Part shown: piece by piece, positions 53,501-63,200 of the stretch | How positions within the stretch are numbered: the first letter of the stretch is position 1 | Layout of the letters: the number at the start of each line of letters is the position of its first letter | DNA from: Bacteroidota bacterium | GTDB lineage: Bacteria; Bacteroidota; Bacteroidia; AKYH767-A; 2013-40CM-41-45 | Length of the DNA stretch: 64,000 nucleotides | Assembly: GCA_016720935.1 (NCBI GenBank) | Contig: JADKJP010000004.1 | Coordinates: 62,001 to 126,000, forward strand | Reading direction: 5' to 3' | Translations under genes and position numbers: made by a program | The notes under the pieces: model-generated | What the model saw: only the letters and a program-made list of their open reading frames with translations | What the model was told of the DNA's origin: nothing | Database searches by the model: none

Positions 53501-54183
53501 TTTGAACAAGTTGCATTGGTAGGAGTTAACGTTGCAGAAGTTGTACAACCAAACGGATTTGTCAGTGTTAATGGACAAGCTGTGGCAAAAACGTTACGAT
53601 CTGTACCTGCAGAACCTGCAGTTGCTAAAATTACACTGGGAGATGAAATTGAGTTACTCGAGAAGTAAGTCGTATTAACACCTGCAGCTGTGGGTGCGGT
53701 GTTAGTACTTGATCCATTTGGAAAACCTGCCGAAGCTTTGAAGCCAATCCGGCAAAAACGCCATTTGTTTGTCTGCGCCATTAAAGGAGCTGTTGATCCA
53801 TTCCAAAAAGAAGCAAAAGTTGCCACAGAAATCAACTGATTTCCGACACCTGCCGCGATTGGAGTCGCAGGAGTTACAGTCATGGTCAATGCACCAAGAA
53901 TAGGATCTGCATAACCTGGCACAATGGCAGCAGTCATGGTACCTGCCACCGGAATGATGGCTTTGGCTACATTAAAACGCACGTTTGCGCTTTTAAAAAG
54001 AAGGTCGATGGTTCCGGTATTCTGGATGTACACATCTACGTAGAATGAGTCAGCGCTCACCTGCGTACAGTTTTCTACGGTCATCGTCGTGATTCGCTCC
54101 GCGAACGAACTGACCGAGAATCCTAAGGATAAAACTATGGCCAGAAGCCACGTTTTTAACCACATAGTTTGGGTTGTTTTCAT
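47566..54183 (-). CDS. Giant repeat adhesin: 27 x 46-aa repeats, SprB-like repeats, T9SS domain
   Basis: The 2205-aa protein has a signal peptide (~1-28), an N-terminal beta-sandwich-like domain (~30-205) resembling that of the 420-aa protein, and one PKD/SprB-like unit (~215-295). Twenty-seven tandem 46-aa units follow (~298-1538), each with ACDTYTWSVNGQTYTASGTY, a GCHTEILVLTI strand and a pair of cysteines. Two SprB-type units come next (~1540-1690; TDANGCSSSTTVTL, GGTPGYTYVWAPGG), then six PKD-like units (~1700-2110), and a T9SS type A domain (~2124-2205; AYPNPTSGMITLNF, DLIGNVVISD, AKGMYLLSL, LRIVVE). It should be exported by T9SS and anchored as a long surface fibre, like gliding or attachment adhesins. 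It is the only one of the four large genes here with an ordinary sorting domain. Confidence 0.85.
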   Translation of the reverse strand: MKTTQTMWLKTWLLAIVLSLGFSVSSFAERITTMTVENCTQVSADSFYVDVYIQNTGTIDLLFKSANVRFNVAKAIIPVAGTMTAAIVPGYADPILGALTMTVTPATPIAAGVGNQLISVATFASFWNGSTAPLMAQTNKWRFCRIGFKASAGFPNGSSTNTAPTAAGVNTTYFSSNSISSPSVILATAGSAGTDRNVFATACPLTLTNPFGCTTSATLTPTNATCSNTSDGSVAVNFTGVTYPVQVSLNGGPAVSAPSSPYVFSSLAPGNYSITYVATGGCTGSAGPVVVGSEGTASTVEFTESACDSYTWPLNGQTYNASGDYTFAQGCVTNILHLTIAPTTSNTTTLTACDTYTWSVNGQTYTASGTYTSVTGCHTEILVLTITPSTSNTTTASACDTYTWSVNGQTYTASGTYTSVTGCHTEILVLTINPSTTHTTTLTACDTYTWSVNGQTYTASGTYTSVTGCHTEILVLTITPSTSNTTTISACDTYTWSVNGQTYTASGTYTDVNGCNTEILVLTITPSTSNTTTESACDSYTWSVNGQTYTASGTYTVVTGCHTEILVLTVTPSTTHTTTVSACDTYTWADNGQTYTASGTYTSVTGCHTETLVLTITPSTSNTTTTSACDTYTWSVNGQTYTASGTYTDVNGCHTEILVLTITPSTSNTTTISACDTYTWSVNGQTYTASGTYTSVTGCHTEILVLTVTPSTTHTTTVSACDTYTWADNGQTYTASGTYTSVTGCHTETLVLTITPSTSNTTTTSACDTYTWSVNGQTYTASGTYTDVNGCHTEILVLTITPSTSNTTTESACDTYTWSVNGQTYTASGTYTSVTGCHTEILVLTITPSTSNTTTASACDTYTWSVNGQTYTASGTYTSVTGCHTEILVLTITPSTSNTTTESACDTYTWAVNGQTYTASGTYTVVTGCHTEILVLTITPSTSNTTTASACDTYTWSVNGQTYTASGTYTSVTGCHTEILVLTITPSTSNTTTASACDTYTWSVNGQTYTASGTYTVVTGCHTEILVLTITSSTTNFANVNACDSYTWTLNGQTYTVSGVYSNTVGCHTDIINLTITPSTSNTTTESACDTYTWSVNGQTYTASGTYTSVSGCHTEILVLTITPSTSNTTTESACDSYTWAVNGQTYTASGTYTSVTGCHTEILVLTITPSTSNTTTTSACDTYTWSVNGQTYTASGTYTVVTGCHTEILVLTITPSTSNTTFASSCDTYTWSVNGQTYTASGTYTSVTGCHTEILVLTINTSGTNTTTISACDTYTWAQNGQTYTESGTYTSVTGCSTEILVLTITPSTSNTTTTSACDSYTWSVNGQTYTASGTYTVVTGCHTEILVLTITPSTSNTTTESACDSYTWAVNGQTYTASGTYTVVTGCHTEILVLTITPTTSNTTTQSACDSYTWSVNGQTYTASGTYTVVTGCHTEILVLTITPSTSNTTTESVCDSYTWSVNGQTYTASGTYTVVTGCHTEILVLTVTPSTTNTTTAGACDSYTWSVNGQTYTVGGTYTVVTGCHTEILVLTIGTPTASASAGTIVCFGGTASVVISATGGTLPYVGTGTFNQAAGTVVYTVTDANGCSSSTTVTLTEPTKVEGSTSSTAANCGFNDGTATVVATGGTPGYTYVWAPGGQTTVTATNLAGGTYTVTITDANGCTGSASVLVGGVGSGPANAGPISGPAGACRNTTGIVYSIAPVAGATSYVWSLPAGVTGSSTTNSITVAFGGAAYVGGFICVTPVNACGNGLAACINVPVLTVKPGLPSVISGTFPSCGPATYTFSVLPIANATNYVWTVGGTGVSIVSGQGTNSVQVFVPAGMGQGTISVYGQNCVGNGSARSTYLTGVPTHSNALVGPSFVCAGTSGVAYSMGPVNGATSYVWSITGNATIATSSGPSCTVDFLAGWTTGVLSVTTSNTCGSFTRTYTIKSTPAQPGSIAGPANNLCGQSGVTYSIAAVAGATGYLWTLPAGVTAVTPLTGTSITVNFTAGFTNTGNICVSASNACGSGAARCYAVTARPAASGVITGPSPVCKTSTQVYTIAAISGAATYTWSVTGGASIIPAGTSATVNFNTALSSSATIKVNGNNACGAGQPAQKIVAVNLGCRTAQEELSAVSALSAYPNPTSGMITLNFSADVKAKYTVKVVDLIGNVVISDVVSAVEGVNMKDLDLSKVAKGMYLLSLENEGGNVQTLRIVVE
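49568..53290 (-). repeat. 27 tandem 138-bp repeats in the adhesin gene
   Basis: The 138-bp unit is repeated 27 times in frame. Units 1 and 17 (reading with the gene) are divergent; most others differ by only a few bases. Blocks of three units are duplicated (see 51860-52513). Confidence 0.92.
51860..52513 (-). repeat. 240-bp exact duplicate at a 414-bp (three-unit) interval
   Basis: Bases 51860-52099 and 52274-52513 are identical over 240 bp. The shift is exactly 3 x 138 bp, and both copies share rare variants (ADNGQ, HTETLVL, TTHTTTVS), which marks a recent internal duplication. Confidence 0.9.
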
Positions 54184-54228
54184 GTTGATTTAGTTATGGA
54201 TTAATTGTTTGTTTATTTCGATTTGGTA

Positions 54229-54268
54229 AAAAGGTCCTCCCCCTTTTTTCAAAGGAGGAGGATTCTTT
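54229..54268 (-). terminator. Terminator after the giant gene
   Basis: On the minus strand TCCTCC pairs with GGAGGA around a purine-rich loop and is followed by CCTTTTTA, 9-48 bases past the stop codon. It separates the giant gene from the 2205-aa gene. Confidence 0.6.
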
Positions 54269-54276
54269 TTATTAGA

Positions 54277-57200
54277 TCATGGATAGAGATAGAATACACC
54301 TAACAGGTTGTTGTTATCGGTAATACTAACATCATCTCCCCCTACAAATCCGTCACCATTGATATCAGTATTTAAATATTCAAACAGGAGTCCTGCAAGG
54401 TTGTCGTTATCTACATTACTTACATCATCTCCACCGACGAAACCATCCTGAGTCTGGTCACCGGCAAAGAATGCCCAAACGCCTGGCTCAACTTCTACCA
54501 TCATTGGACCACCATAACCACCCAATTCATCAACCTGAGAAGATGCAGTAGTGAAGTCATAGGAAGTGGAAGTACCCATCAATACAAGACCCGCGCTGCG
54601 TGTTTGTATGTGACAACGGTGTTTAACCAGGATGTAGTAAGAATTGCCATTGACAGCAGAAGGGAAGGATACAGATCCATCACCGTTGATGTCAAGCATC
54701 ATTGAATCAGAGTAAGCAAAAGTATTGCTTGCATCATACAATTCAACCATCACAAGATCAGCTTCAGTACCAGTAGGAGTACCCATGTTTCCGTTACCTA
54801 AATCAGAACGGAATTGATTAGTCCAAGCCGGTCTCATAGTTGATGTACTTGCATCATAATAACCTTCAAGATAAGCTTTCAGAGTCAGTGTAGATGCGCA
54901 AATCACCTTGATTGTGAATACCGGGCTTACACCCACACAACCTGTAGAACCGTCAGTAAGTGTCAATGAACCAGTTGTAGCTCCGACAGGAACAGTCACA
55001 GTGATTGTGAAGTCATCAACAATCGTAAAGGTAGTTGCAGGTGTTCCGTTGAAGCTGATAGCTGTTACATTGAGCAATCCTGAACCACTGAGTGTAATTA
55101 CATCTCCGATACAAGCAGAATCTGCAGGCAGGAAGGTGAATACATCCGGTGTAGGATTAACAGTTACAACAAGGTGATTTGATTCAGAAGTACAACCCAA
55201 TGAGTCGTAAGTCACGAAGAAGTCATACACTCCAGGAGGAGAGAAGGTATTCGTGATCGAAGCAGTAGTCTGACTTGTAGGTGACCATGACAAGCTACCA
55301 ATCACCGGATCAATATCCGAAGTCATGGTAATAATAGTTCCATTACAAACAGTCAATGCTGTAGAAGCAGTAATTACCGGAGCAGGAGGTGCAACACCTG
55401 CTGTGAATGTCTGCTCGTTATGAGTCAAACAACCATTCAGGTCGGTAGCTACAACAGAGTAGGTTCCCGGTGCTGAAATAGTAATCATCTGAGTTGTCTC
55501 AGTTGTACTCCACAACCATGAAGTGTACTGAGGAGCACCATCAGCTGTAAGGTCACGTGTACCTGTACAGATTGTCGCGCCACCACCTGCAACGTTGATC
55601 AGAGGCTGGATAGTGTCATGACGTAACACATTCACAGATACCGGAGCAGAAGGACAGTATGCATCACTTGCGATAAGTGTTACCAACTGTGTAGTGCTTA
55701 CAGTAATTGTTTGTGTAGTTTCAGATGTACTCCAGTTGTTCGGATAAGTATTGTTTGAAGAAGTCAAATTAACACTTCCACCCGGACAGAAAGACAACGG
55801 ACCGCTAGGAGTGATAGTAGGTGTCGGAGCCTGATCGTGTACAATCAATGTGATTGTATCCTGGGCAGAACATCCACTCGCGTTCGTAGCAGTAAGAGTA
55901 TAAAGAGTCACAGCAGTCAATCCTGTTACTGTCGGATCAGCGATCGCGCCATTGTCAAGATTTCCTGATGGAGTCCATGCAAATGTGATACCTGTGTTGT
56001 TACAAGTTACAGCAGCCGGAGTAAGTTCGAATGCATCACCTGCAGCAACCTCCCATGTTCCACCGTTACGTCCGGTTACAACTGCAGAAGCTGTCGCGCC
56101 TGCATTTTGCATACCCTGAACGCGTACGTTGGTAGCTGTAGAGTTGGTAACGTTTGTAGTGTGGATCTCAACTTTGTTGGAAGTCTCAGACAAGATCACC
56201 TGTGTGGTGATAATTGAACCTGCAACTCCAAGATAGAATTGTCCATTTACGAAGTTCACAACAAGCTTACGGCTTGGTGCGCTACCTTCCATCCAGTATT
56301 CAATCTTGCTGGTTGCACCGGCAGTACGCCAGTCAAGGTCACCATAACAAGCAGCAATACAAGGATTAGCAGCAGCTGTAGATGGGAAGGTATTACCATA
56401 ACCTGTGTAAGTAGACGGTGTTCCGCCCATGTAAACGAATCCATTAGTGGATACTGCAAACTGGGAATAAGAAACACCATAGAAGTTGAAGCTAAAGCCA
56501 ATTGGCAGAGCAGCCCAACCACCATCATCCAGAGTACCGGAAGTCATCGTTGTTACCGCGGCGTTGTTAGCTGCCAGTGTAGTTACACCTGAACCAGGAG
56601 TAGCGTGAGCAGCGAACGGAATTGAAGCCACGTTGTATGTGTTGAACACAGGGTTCGCACAAGCATGAAGTACAGTATTGAAAGGACTACATCCTTCAGT
56701 TGTATCAGCTGTAGCATTCACCGCGATCGGAGTTCCAACCGTGATTGAAGCAGTAGCCGTTGAAGTACAACCGTTAGTACCTGTAGCGGTAACAGTGTAA
56801 GTAGAAGCAACAGAAGGTGTCGCGTTTACGTTAGCACCTGTTGTTACGTTCAATCCTGCGGCAGGAGACCATGCGAAAGTTGCACTTGGATCACCTGAAG
56901 AAGCGGCAAGCGCTACCGGTGTTGGAGCACAATATAAACCTGTTGAAGGCGTAACTGAAGCGCCCGGAGCCGGATTCACAGTAATTGTGATCGGAGTTGC
57001 GCTGAGAACTGTAGCACAGTTGTCAGTTACAGTGAAGGTGTAAGTAGTAGTTGTAGTCGGACTAACAGTCAAAGCTGCAGTTGTTCCTACGCTAATTGTA
57101 CCATCAGACCAGTCATAAGTGTAAGGCTGACCACCACCTGTCGCAACACCTGTCAAAGTAGATGAAATACCCTGACAAATAGTAGTTACGGAAGCGGAAG

Positions 57201-60200
57201 CGGAAACCACCAGCGGATCAACATTCACGGTTACTGTAGCAGTTGAAGTACATCCGTAGATGTCAGAAGCTGTAACAGTATAAGTAGAAGTTGCTGCAAC
57301 TGTAGCGATTGGATTCTGAATTGCAGGATTGTTCAAACCTGCAGCCGGAGACCAGCTGTAAGTGAAGGAACCTGAAACAGGAGTTCCGATAGTTACAACA
57401 TAATCTTCTGTTGAACCTGAACCCATACCAACAAGACAAGCAGTTGTTGCATCGTTTTGGTTACCATTCAGACGTGAACGAACACGCATTCCGGTTTGAC
57501 CAATAGAAGCTCCAAGTGGAACGTTGATAGTAACTGTGCCGGTTGTAGCAGAAGTGTATGGTTGTACCCACTCACTTGCATCGTATACACCATTGCGGTC
57601 GTAATCGATAAATACAGACACAATTGCTGTTCCTCCTGTGGTTACCGTCAATGGATAACTGGATCCAGGTGTCAGTGTTGTTGTCTCTGAACCGGTTGGA
57701 GTATTGAAATGATAGAACGGACTTACGCAAGCCGGTGGTGTACTGTTAAGTGTATTCAGAGTAACGTTAGTTACACATGAACTTCCTTGGTTAGTCACCG
57801 CGCAATAAGTCGGAGCTGTTGGTGGCGGATAAGTTGCCACAGCATTCAGCTGGCTTGTTCCACCTGCACAAATAAAGGCAGGAGTAGCAGTAGCAGTTGT
57901 TGTTGATCCCGGAGGAATTACAACTGTTACAGTTGCTGTATTTGTACAACCTGAACCATTGGTTCCGGTTACAGTGTAAGTAGTAGTAACAGAAGGAGTA
58001 ACAACCAGCGTTGTGCCACTTGCAGGGATCTGGTAACTGATTACCAGAGTTGCAGCAGTAGCACCCAATGGGAATGTAGCTTCATCTGTACCTGTGTTAT
58101 CATCCGCGACATCCCAATAAAGGAGATCTACAGTACCACCGGCAGTATTTACACCACCAACATAAGTCTGTACGTAGTTGAATACACCGGCAGCAGACGG
58201 AGCTCCGATACCACCTGTAGCGGCAGCAGTTACAGCACCTGAGAATCCAAGATTCACATCGGAACCGAAGGAAGCACCAAGAGCATTGATACCGTTATAA
58301 GTAAGTGTAGAAGATGTAACAACAGCTCCTGCAGGCAGGGCAGCCATAGTCGCACTTGCTACAATGTTACCAGGTCCGAAGTTTACTTCGGTCGGCTGAG
58401 CAGCTACGTTAAACGTAATTGTTTGTGTCAGGATAGTAGGATCCAAAATGCCATTCCAGCTATAAGTAGTAGCTCCTGAAGCAGTCAGAGTTACCGGTCC
58501 TGGAGTACAGATTCCGGCAGCACTTGAAGTCAGGCCAACACTTGGAGATGGCAATACAGAAACTGCTACTGTTGCAGTTGAAACATTCAAACATGCATCA
58601 GTAACTGTAACAGTATATGTAGCCGAAGATGTCGGATTCACAGTAAGCGGATTTGTTGTACCGATACTGCCTACTCCATCAGACCAGTCGTATGTGTAAG
58701 GAGCACCACCACCTGTTACAGTTGCTGTAAGGGTTGAAGGATTTCCTGCACAAACTGTAGCAGCAGAAGCAGCTGCAGAAACAGCAAGCGGAGCAACAGT
58801 TACAGTTACAGTCGCGGATGTAGTACATCCGGTTGAATTGGTCATTGTAACTGTGTAAGTAGTTGTTCCAAGGATATTGGAAGCAACAGGATTCGCAATT
58901 GCAGGGTTGCTAAGGTCAGCAGCTGGTGACCAGCTGTATCCTGTAAGTGTTGCAGTGAAGCATTGTGTGAATGCATACGCAACCGGAGTACTAACTGTCC
59001 AACCCAAAGAGTTGAATCCTGTCGGAATCGCATTATCAGTTCCTGCCGCATTTCTCAGACCCATTGTTTTCACACGAGTAGAAGTAGCGGAAGTAATATG
59101 AATTTCAATACGTCCATTTTCGAAGATCTGAATCTGACCTGAGTGTGTACCACCACCTGAGAATTCAGGCATAGCGTTATAATCCACAACAAAGATCTGG
59201 TTCGGGCTCACCCCTACAGTACCATAAGAAATCTGGCCTGCAGTTGGCAACATATCCGCAGCGAAGATGTTGATACCATTCAATACACCGGCTGAAAGGA
59301 TAGAACCACCGTTCGGTGTACCGAAGTAGATATATCCGTTTGTTCCGATATTGATGGAAGACTGAACTGTTCCAAAGAAGTTCAAACTAAACGGTAATGC
59401 AAGACCGGTAATCAGGTCATCATCATCACCACCGAGCAAAGCGGTAAAGCCTGTAGTCGGTTGCAGACCATAAGTTGCACTTGCGATCGAATAGTAAGTA
59501 GAACAGCTTGGCAATGTAGCGGTAGCATTCAACTGGGTTGTTCCGGGAGCACAAACGGCATCCGGACTGGCAGTTGCAGCAGCGCTCAGGAAGCTGACAC
59601 CTACAGTAACTGTAGTTGTCGCAGTTGTTGTACAACCTGTAGCAGTGGATGTTCCCGTAACAGTGTAAACAGTAGTCACACTTGGAGTGGAAACTACTGA
59701 AGCGCCTGTTGTAACGTTCAATCCAGTTGCAGGAGACCATACATATGTATCCGCACCTGATACACCCAGTGTACTGGAAACAATCGGAGCACAAAGGCTA
59801 GGATTGGAATTCGTCACTGAAATTGTTGGAGGAGCATTTACTGTAAGAGATACAGTAGATGTTTGAGTAGCACCACAGAAATCAGAAACAGTAACTGTAT
59901 ATACAGTTGTTCCGGTCATCGCAACGATTGAAAGCGGGTTAGTAGTTCCGATAGAACCAACGCCATCACTCCAGTCGTATGTATATGGAGCACCACCGCC
60001 TGTTACCGTAGCAACCAGGGAAGCGGAAGAACCATCACAAGCAGGTGAAGGACTTGCAGAAGCTGCAACAACCAGCGGATCAACTGTTACAGATGCAGTA
60101 GCCGTAGCCGTACATCCTGTAGAGTTGGTCATGGTCACTGTATAAACTGTGTTTGCAAGCATTGGACTAGCAACCGGATTAGCAATTGCCGGGTTGTCAA

Positions 60201-63200
60201 GGTTGGCGGAAGGTGACCAGCTATAACCTGTGATCGTCGCGCTGAAACACTGTGTAAAGGCAGCGGCAGCAGGAACGGCAGTTGTCCATGCAGCGTTGTT
60301 CAGACCTGTTACAGATGTAGCATCTGTACCGGTTGTGTTTTCAACACCGAATGTTTTCAGGTTGGTAGCAGATACCGCAGTCACGTGGATTTCGATACGG
60401 TTACTTCCTTCATACAAATGGATCTGTCCGGAAATTGTACCTGAACCGTTCAAAGCAGGAACCGCGTTGTAATCAACAACGAAGATCTGGTTTGGTGAAG
60501 TACCTACAGTTCCGTAAGTGATCTGTCCTGCACCGGCAGAAAGGTCACACCAGGATAGAGCAACAACACCGTTCGGAGCTGTTACATCCGGAATTGTCTG
60601 TGCAGTATAAGCACTCGCTGTTGCACCACCAAGAATTACATAACCGTTGGTTACGATATCAATCTGGTTGGAAGATGTGCCATAGAAATTAAACGAGAAC
60701 GGCATCGTCACCAATAAATTCGCATCGTCACCGGAAGGTCCTGAAGCGAAACCTGCAGTTGGCAAAAGACCATAGGTAGTCGTAGCTACACTGTAATAAT
60801 TTGAACAAAGTGGAAGTGTACCGGAAGCTAACAAGTTAGATGATCCACCGACACATACTGTCGCAGGAGTAGCCGTAGCCGTAGCGGTAACGAAATCCAC
60901 ACCTTTTGTAACAGTAGTCGTTGCAGTAGAAGTACAACCTGTAGCTGTAGTAGTTCCGGTTACAGTATAAACTGTTGTAACTGTTGGAGTAGCGATAACC
61001 GCTGTTCCTGTTGTTACATTCAGACCTGTAGCAGGTGACCATGCGTAAGTGTCAGCAGTTCCGCTGGCAGTCAGGTTACTTGAAGTAATCGGGCTACACA
61101 GATTCGGAGCACTGTTGCTTACTGAAACAGATGGTACTGGATTTACAGTTACACTTACTGTAGCACTAACTGTAGACAAACATGCATCTGTTACAGTTAC
61201 AGTATAAGTACCTGATGCAGAAGGAAGAATTGACAATGGGTTTGTAGTACCGATTGAACCAACTCCATCTGACCAGTCATATGTATAAGGAGCACCACCA
61301 CCTGAAGGTGAAGCACTCAGGCTGGTTGAAGAACCGGCACAAATTGAACCTGGAGTCGCTGCAGCTGTTACGAGCAATGGATCTCCAACATTTACAGTAA
61401 CAGTTCCTGAAGCAGTACAACCGAGAGCTTCAGTTACAGTAACAGTATAGGTAGTTGTAGCAGTCATCAAACTCGCTGTTGGAGTCTGAATCGCTGTGTT
61501 ATTCAGGAATGTACTTGGAGACCATGCATAACCTGTAATCGTTCCGTTGTTCGGATTGATGTAACCAGCATCAAAGTAACCGATGGTTTGAGTATGAGAA
61601 CTGGCGGTTGTCCAGTCAGCACCTGTATTGCTATCAGTTGTAGCAGTGCGGGAGGAACCGGCATTTCCGCTGAGCGCAGAAGCGGAACCAGACCAGTCAG
61701 CACCGGTAACACCTGTACCAGCTGCAAACGTAGCGCCGTTTGTTGCAACAGCATCCACAACGGTGGCACCGTTTTTCAGAACAAAACAAGCCAATCCGCC
61801 GGAAGAATAGAAGTTGGAAGTTCCACCGGTATTGTAATAGCGACTAGCCGGAATATCCGTTCCTGCACCAAGATGTAAAACAAGGACGGAGTTTGAAGGA
61901 ATAATTGTTCCTGGACCGAATGTATAAGAGTGGTTGGCTGTCGTAGAAGCACTGCTGTAATCAGCATATGTCCAACCGCTGATATCTGCAGCAACAATGG
62001 ATGTATTGGTAATTTCCGCAAAATCCAATGCTCCGGTAGAAGTGATGAATCCCGGATACGGACTTGTCAGCCCTGTTCCCTGGTCATAAAGAGTCACTTC
62101 TGTGATACGAACAAAAGGAAGCGCTGCAGTTGCAGTCACATTCAAATTCGAAGTTCCATTGTTACAAACCGTGGAAGGCGTTGCAGTTGGAGTAACCGTC
62201 TGAATCTGGATTCCTTTAGTAATAGTAGTAGTTGCAGTGGTTGTACAACCATTTGCAGTGGTAGTTCCTGTTACTGTATAAACAGTAGTTGCTGCCGGGC
62301 TTGCATTCACCGATGTTCCGGTAGTTGCGTTGAGTCCGGCTGCAGGTGACCATGCATAGGTATCAGCTGTTCCGCTAGCAGTTACCGGAATCGCTGTTCC
62401 GCAATATGTCGCGGAAGTCGGTGAAACCGATACTGAAGGACTTGGATTAACCGTTACAGTTACAGTTGCTGAGGTAGTCGACAAACAGTTGTCGGTAACA
62501 GTAACTGTAAAGGTGGTTGTACCGCTTGGGAATACTGTAAGCGGAGAAGTTGTTCCGATTGAACTAACTCCGTCGCTCCAGTCATATGTATATGGAGCAC
62601 CTCCACCTGTAACCCCTGCATCGAGGGATGTGGATTGTCCACTACAAATTGTAGCTGGAGTAGCGGTCGGAGTTGAAACGAGAGCAGCACCTACTGTTAC
62701 TGAAGTTGTAGCTGAAAGAGAGCAACCGTTGCTCGCAGTAGCAGTAACTGTATAAGTAGTTGAAGCAGTCATTGCGATCGCATTCGGGTTATTGATAGCG
62801 GTATTGTTCAGGAACGTTGCAGGACTCCAGGAATAACTGGAAACCGCGATAACGTTTGGAGTGAACACCTGCATATCGTTGGTAGCACCCCAAGCTACGT
62901 TATTACGACCGGCAACAGGATAACCTACTGAACCAGTAGCATTTTCAATACCCTGAGTGGACGCAATTGCTGTGAGGTTATGTTGAGTTGTGATCAGACG
63001 AACAATGTTGGTAGTTTCTTCAAGGACAACTTGTCCATTGATCAACTCACCAACAGAACCGTCACCACGACCAGTTACGTTGAAACAAACCACAAGTTTG
63101 CGGTTCGGAGCAACTCCGGTCACACCATAAGTGATGTTTCCGGCAGATGCGTTCCAGTCGTCCCAACAAAGAGCAATGATGTTATTTGGCACAGCTGCAT

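Noticed and set aside
47566..54183. The 138-bp repeats as a CRISPR or mobile-element array
   Set aside because: Repeats are in frame, translate to a regular 46-aa domain and lack spacers or terminal inverted repeats.
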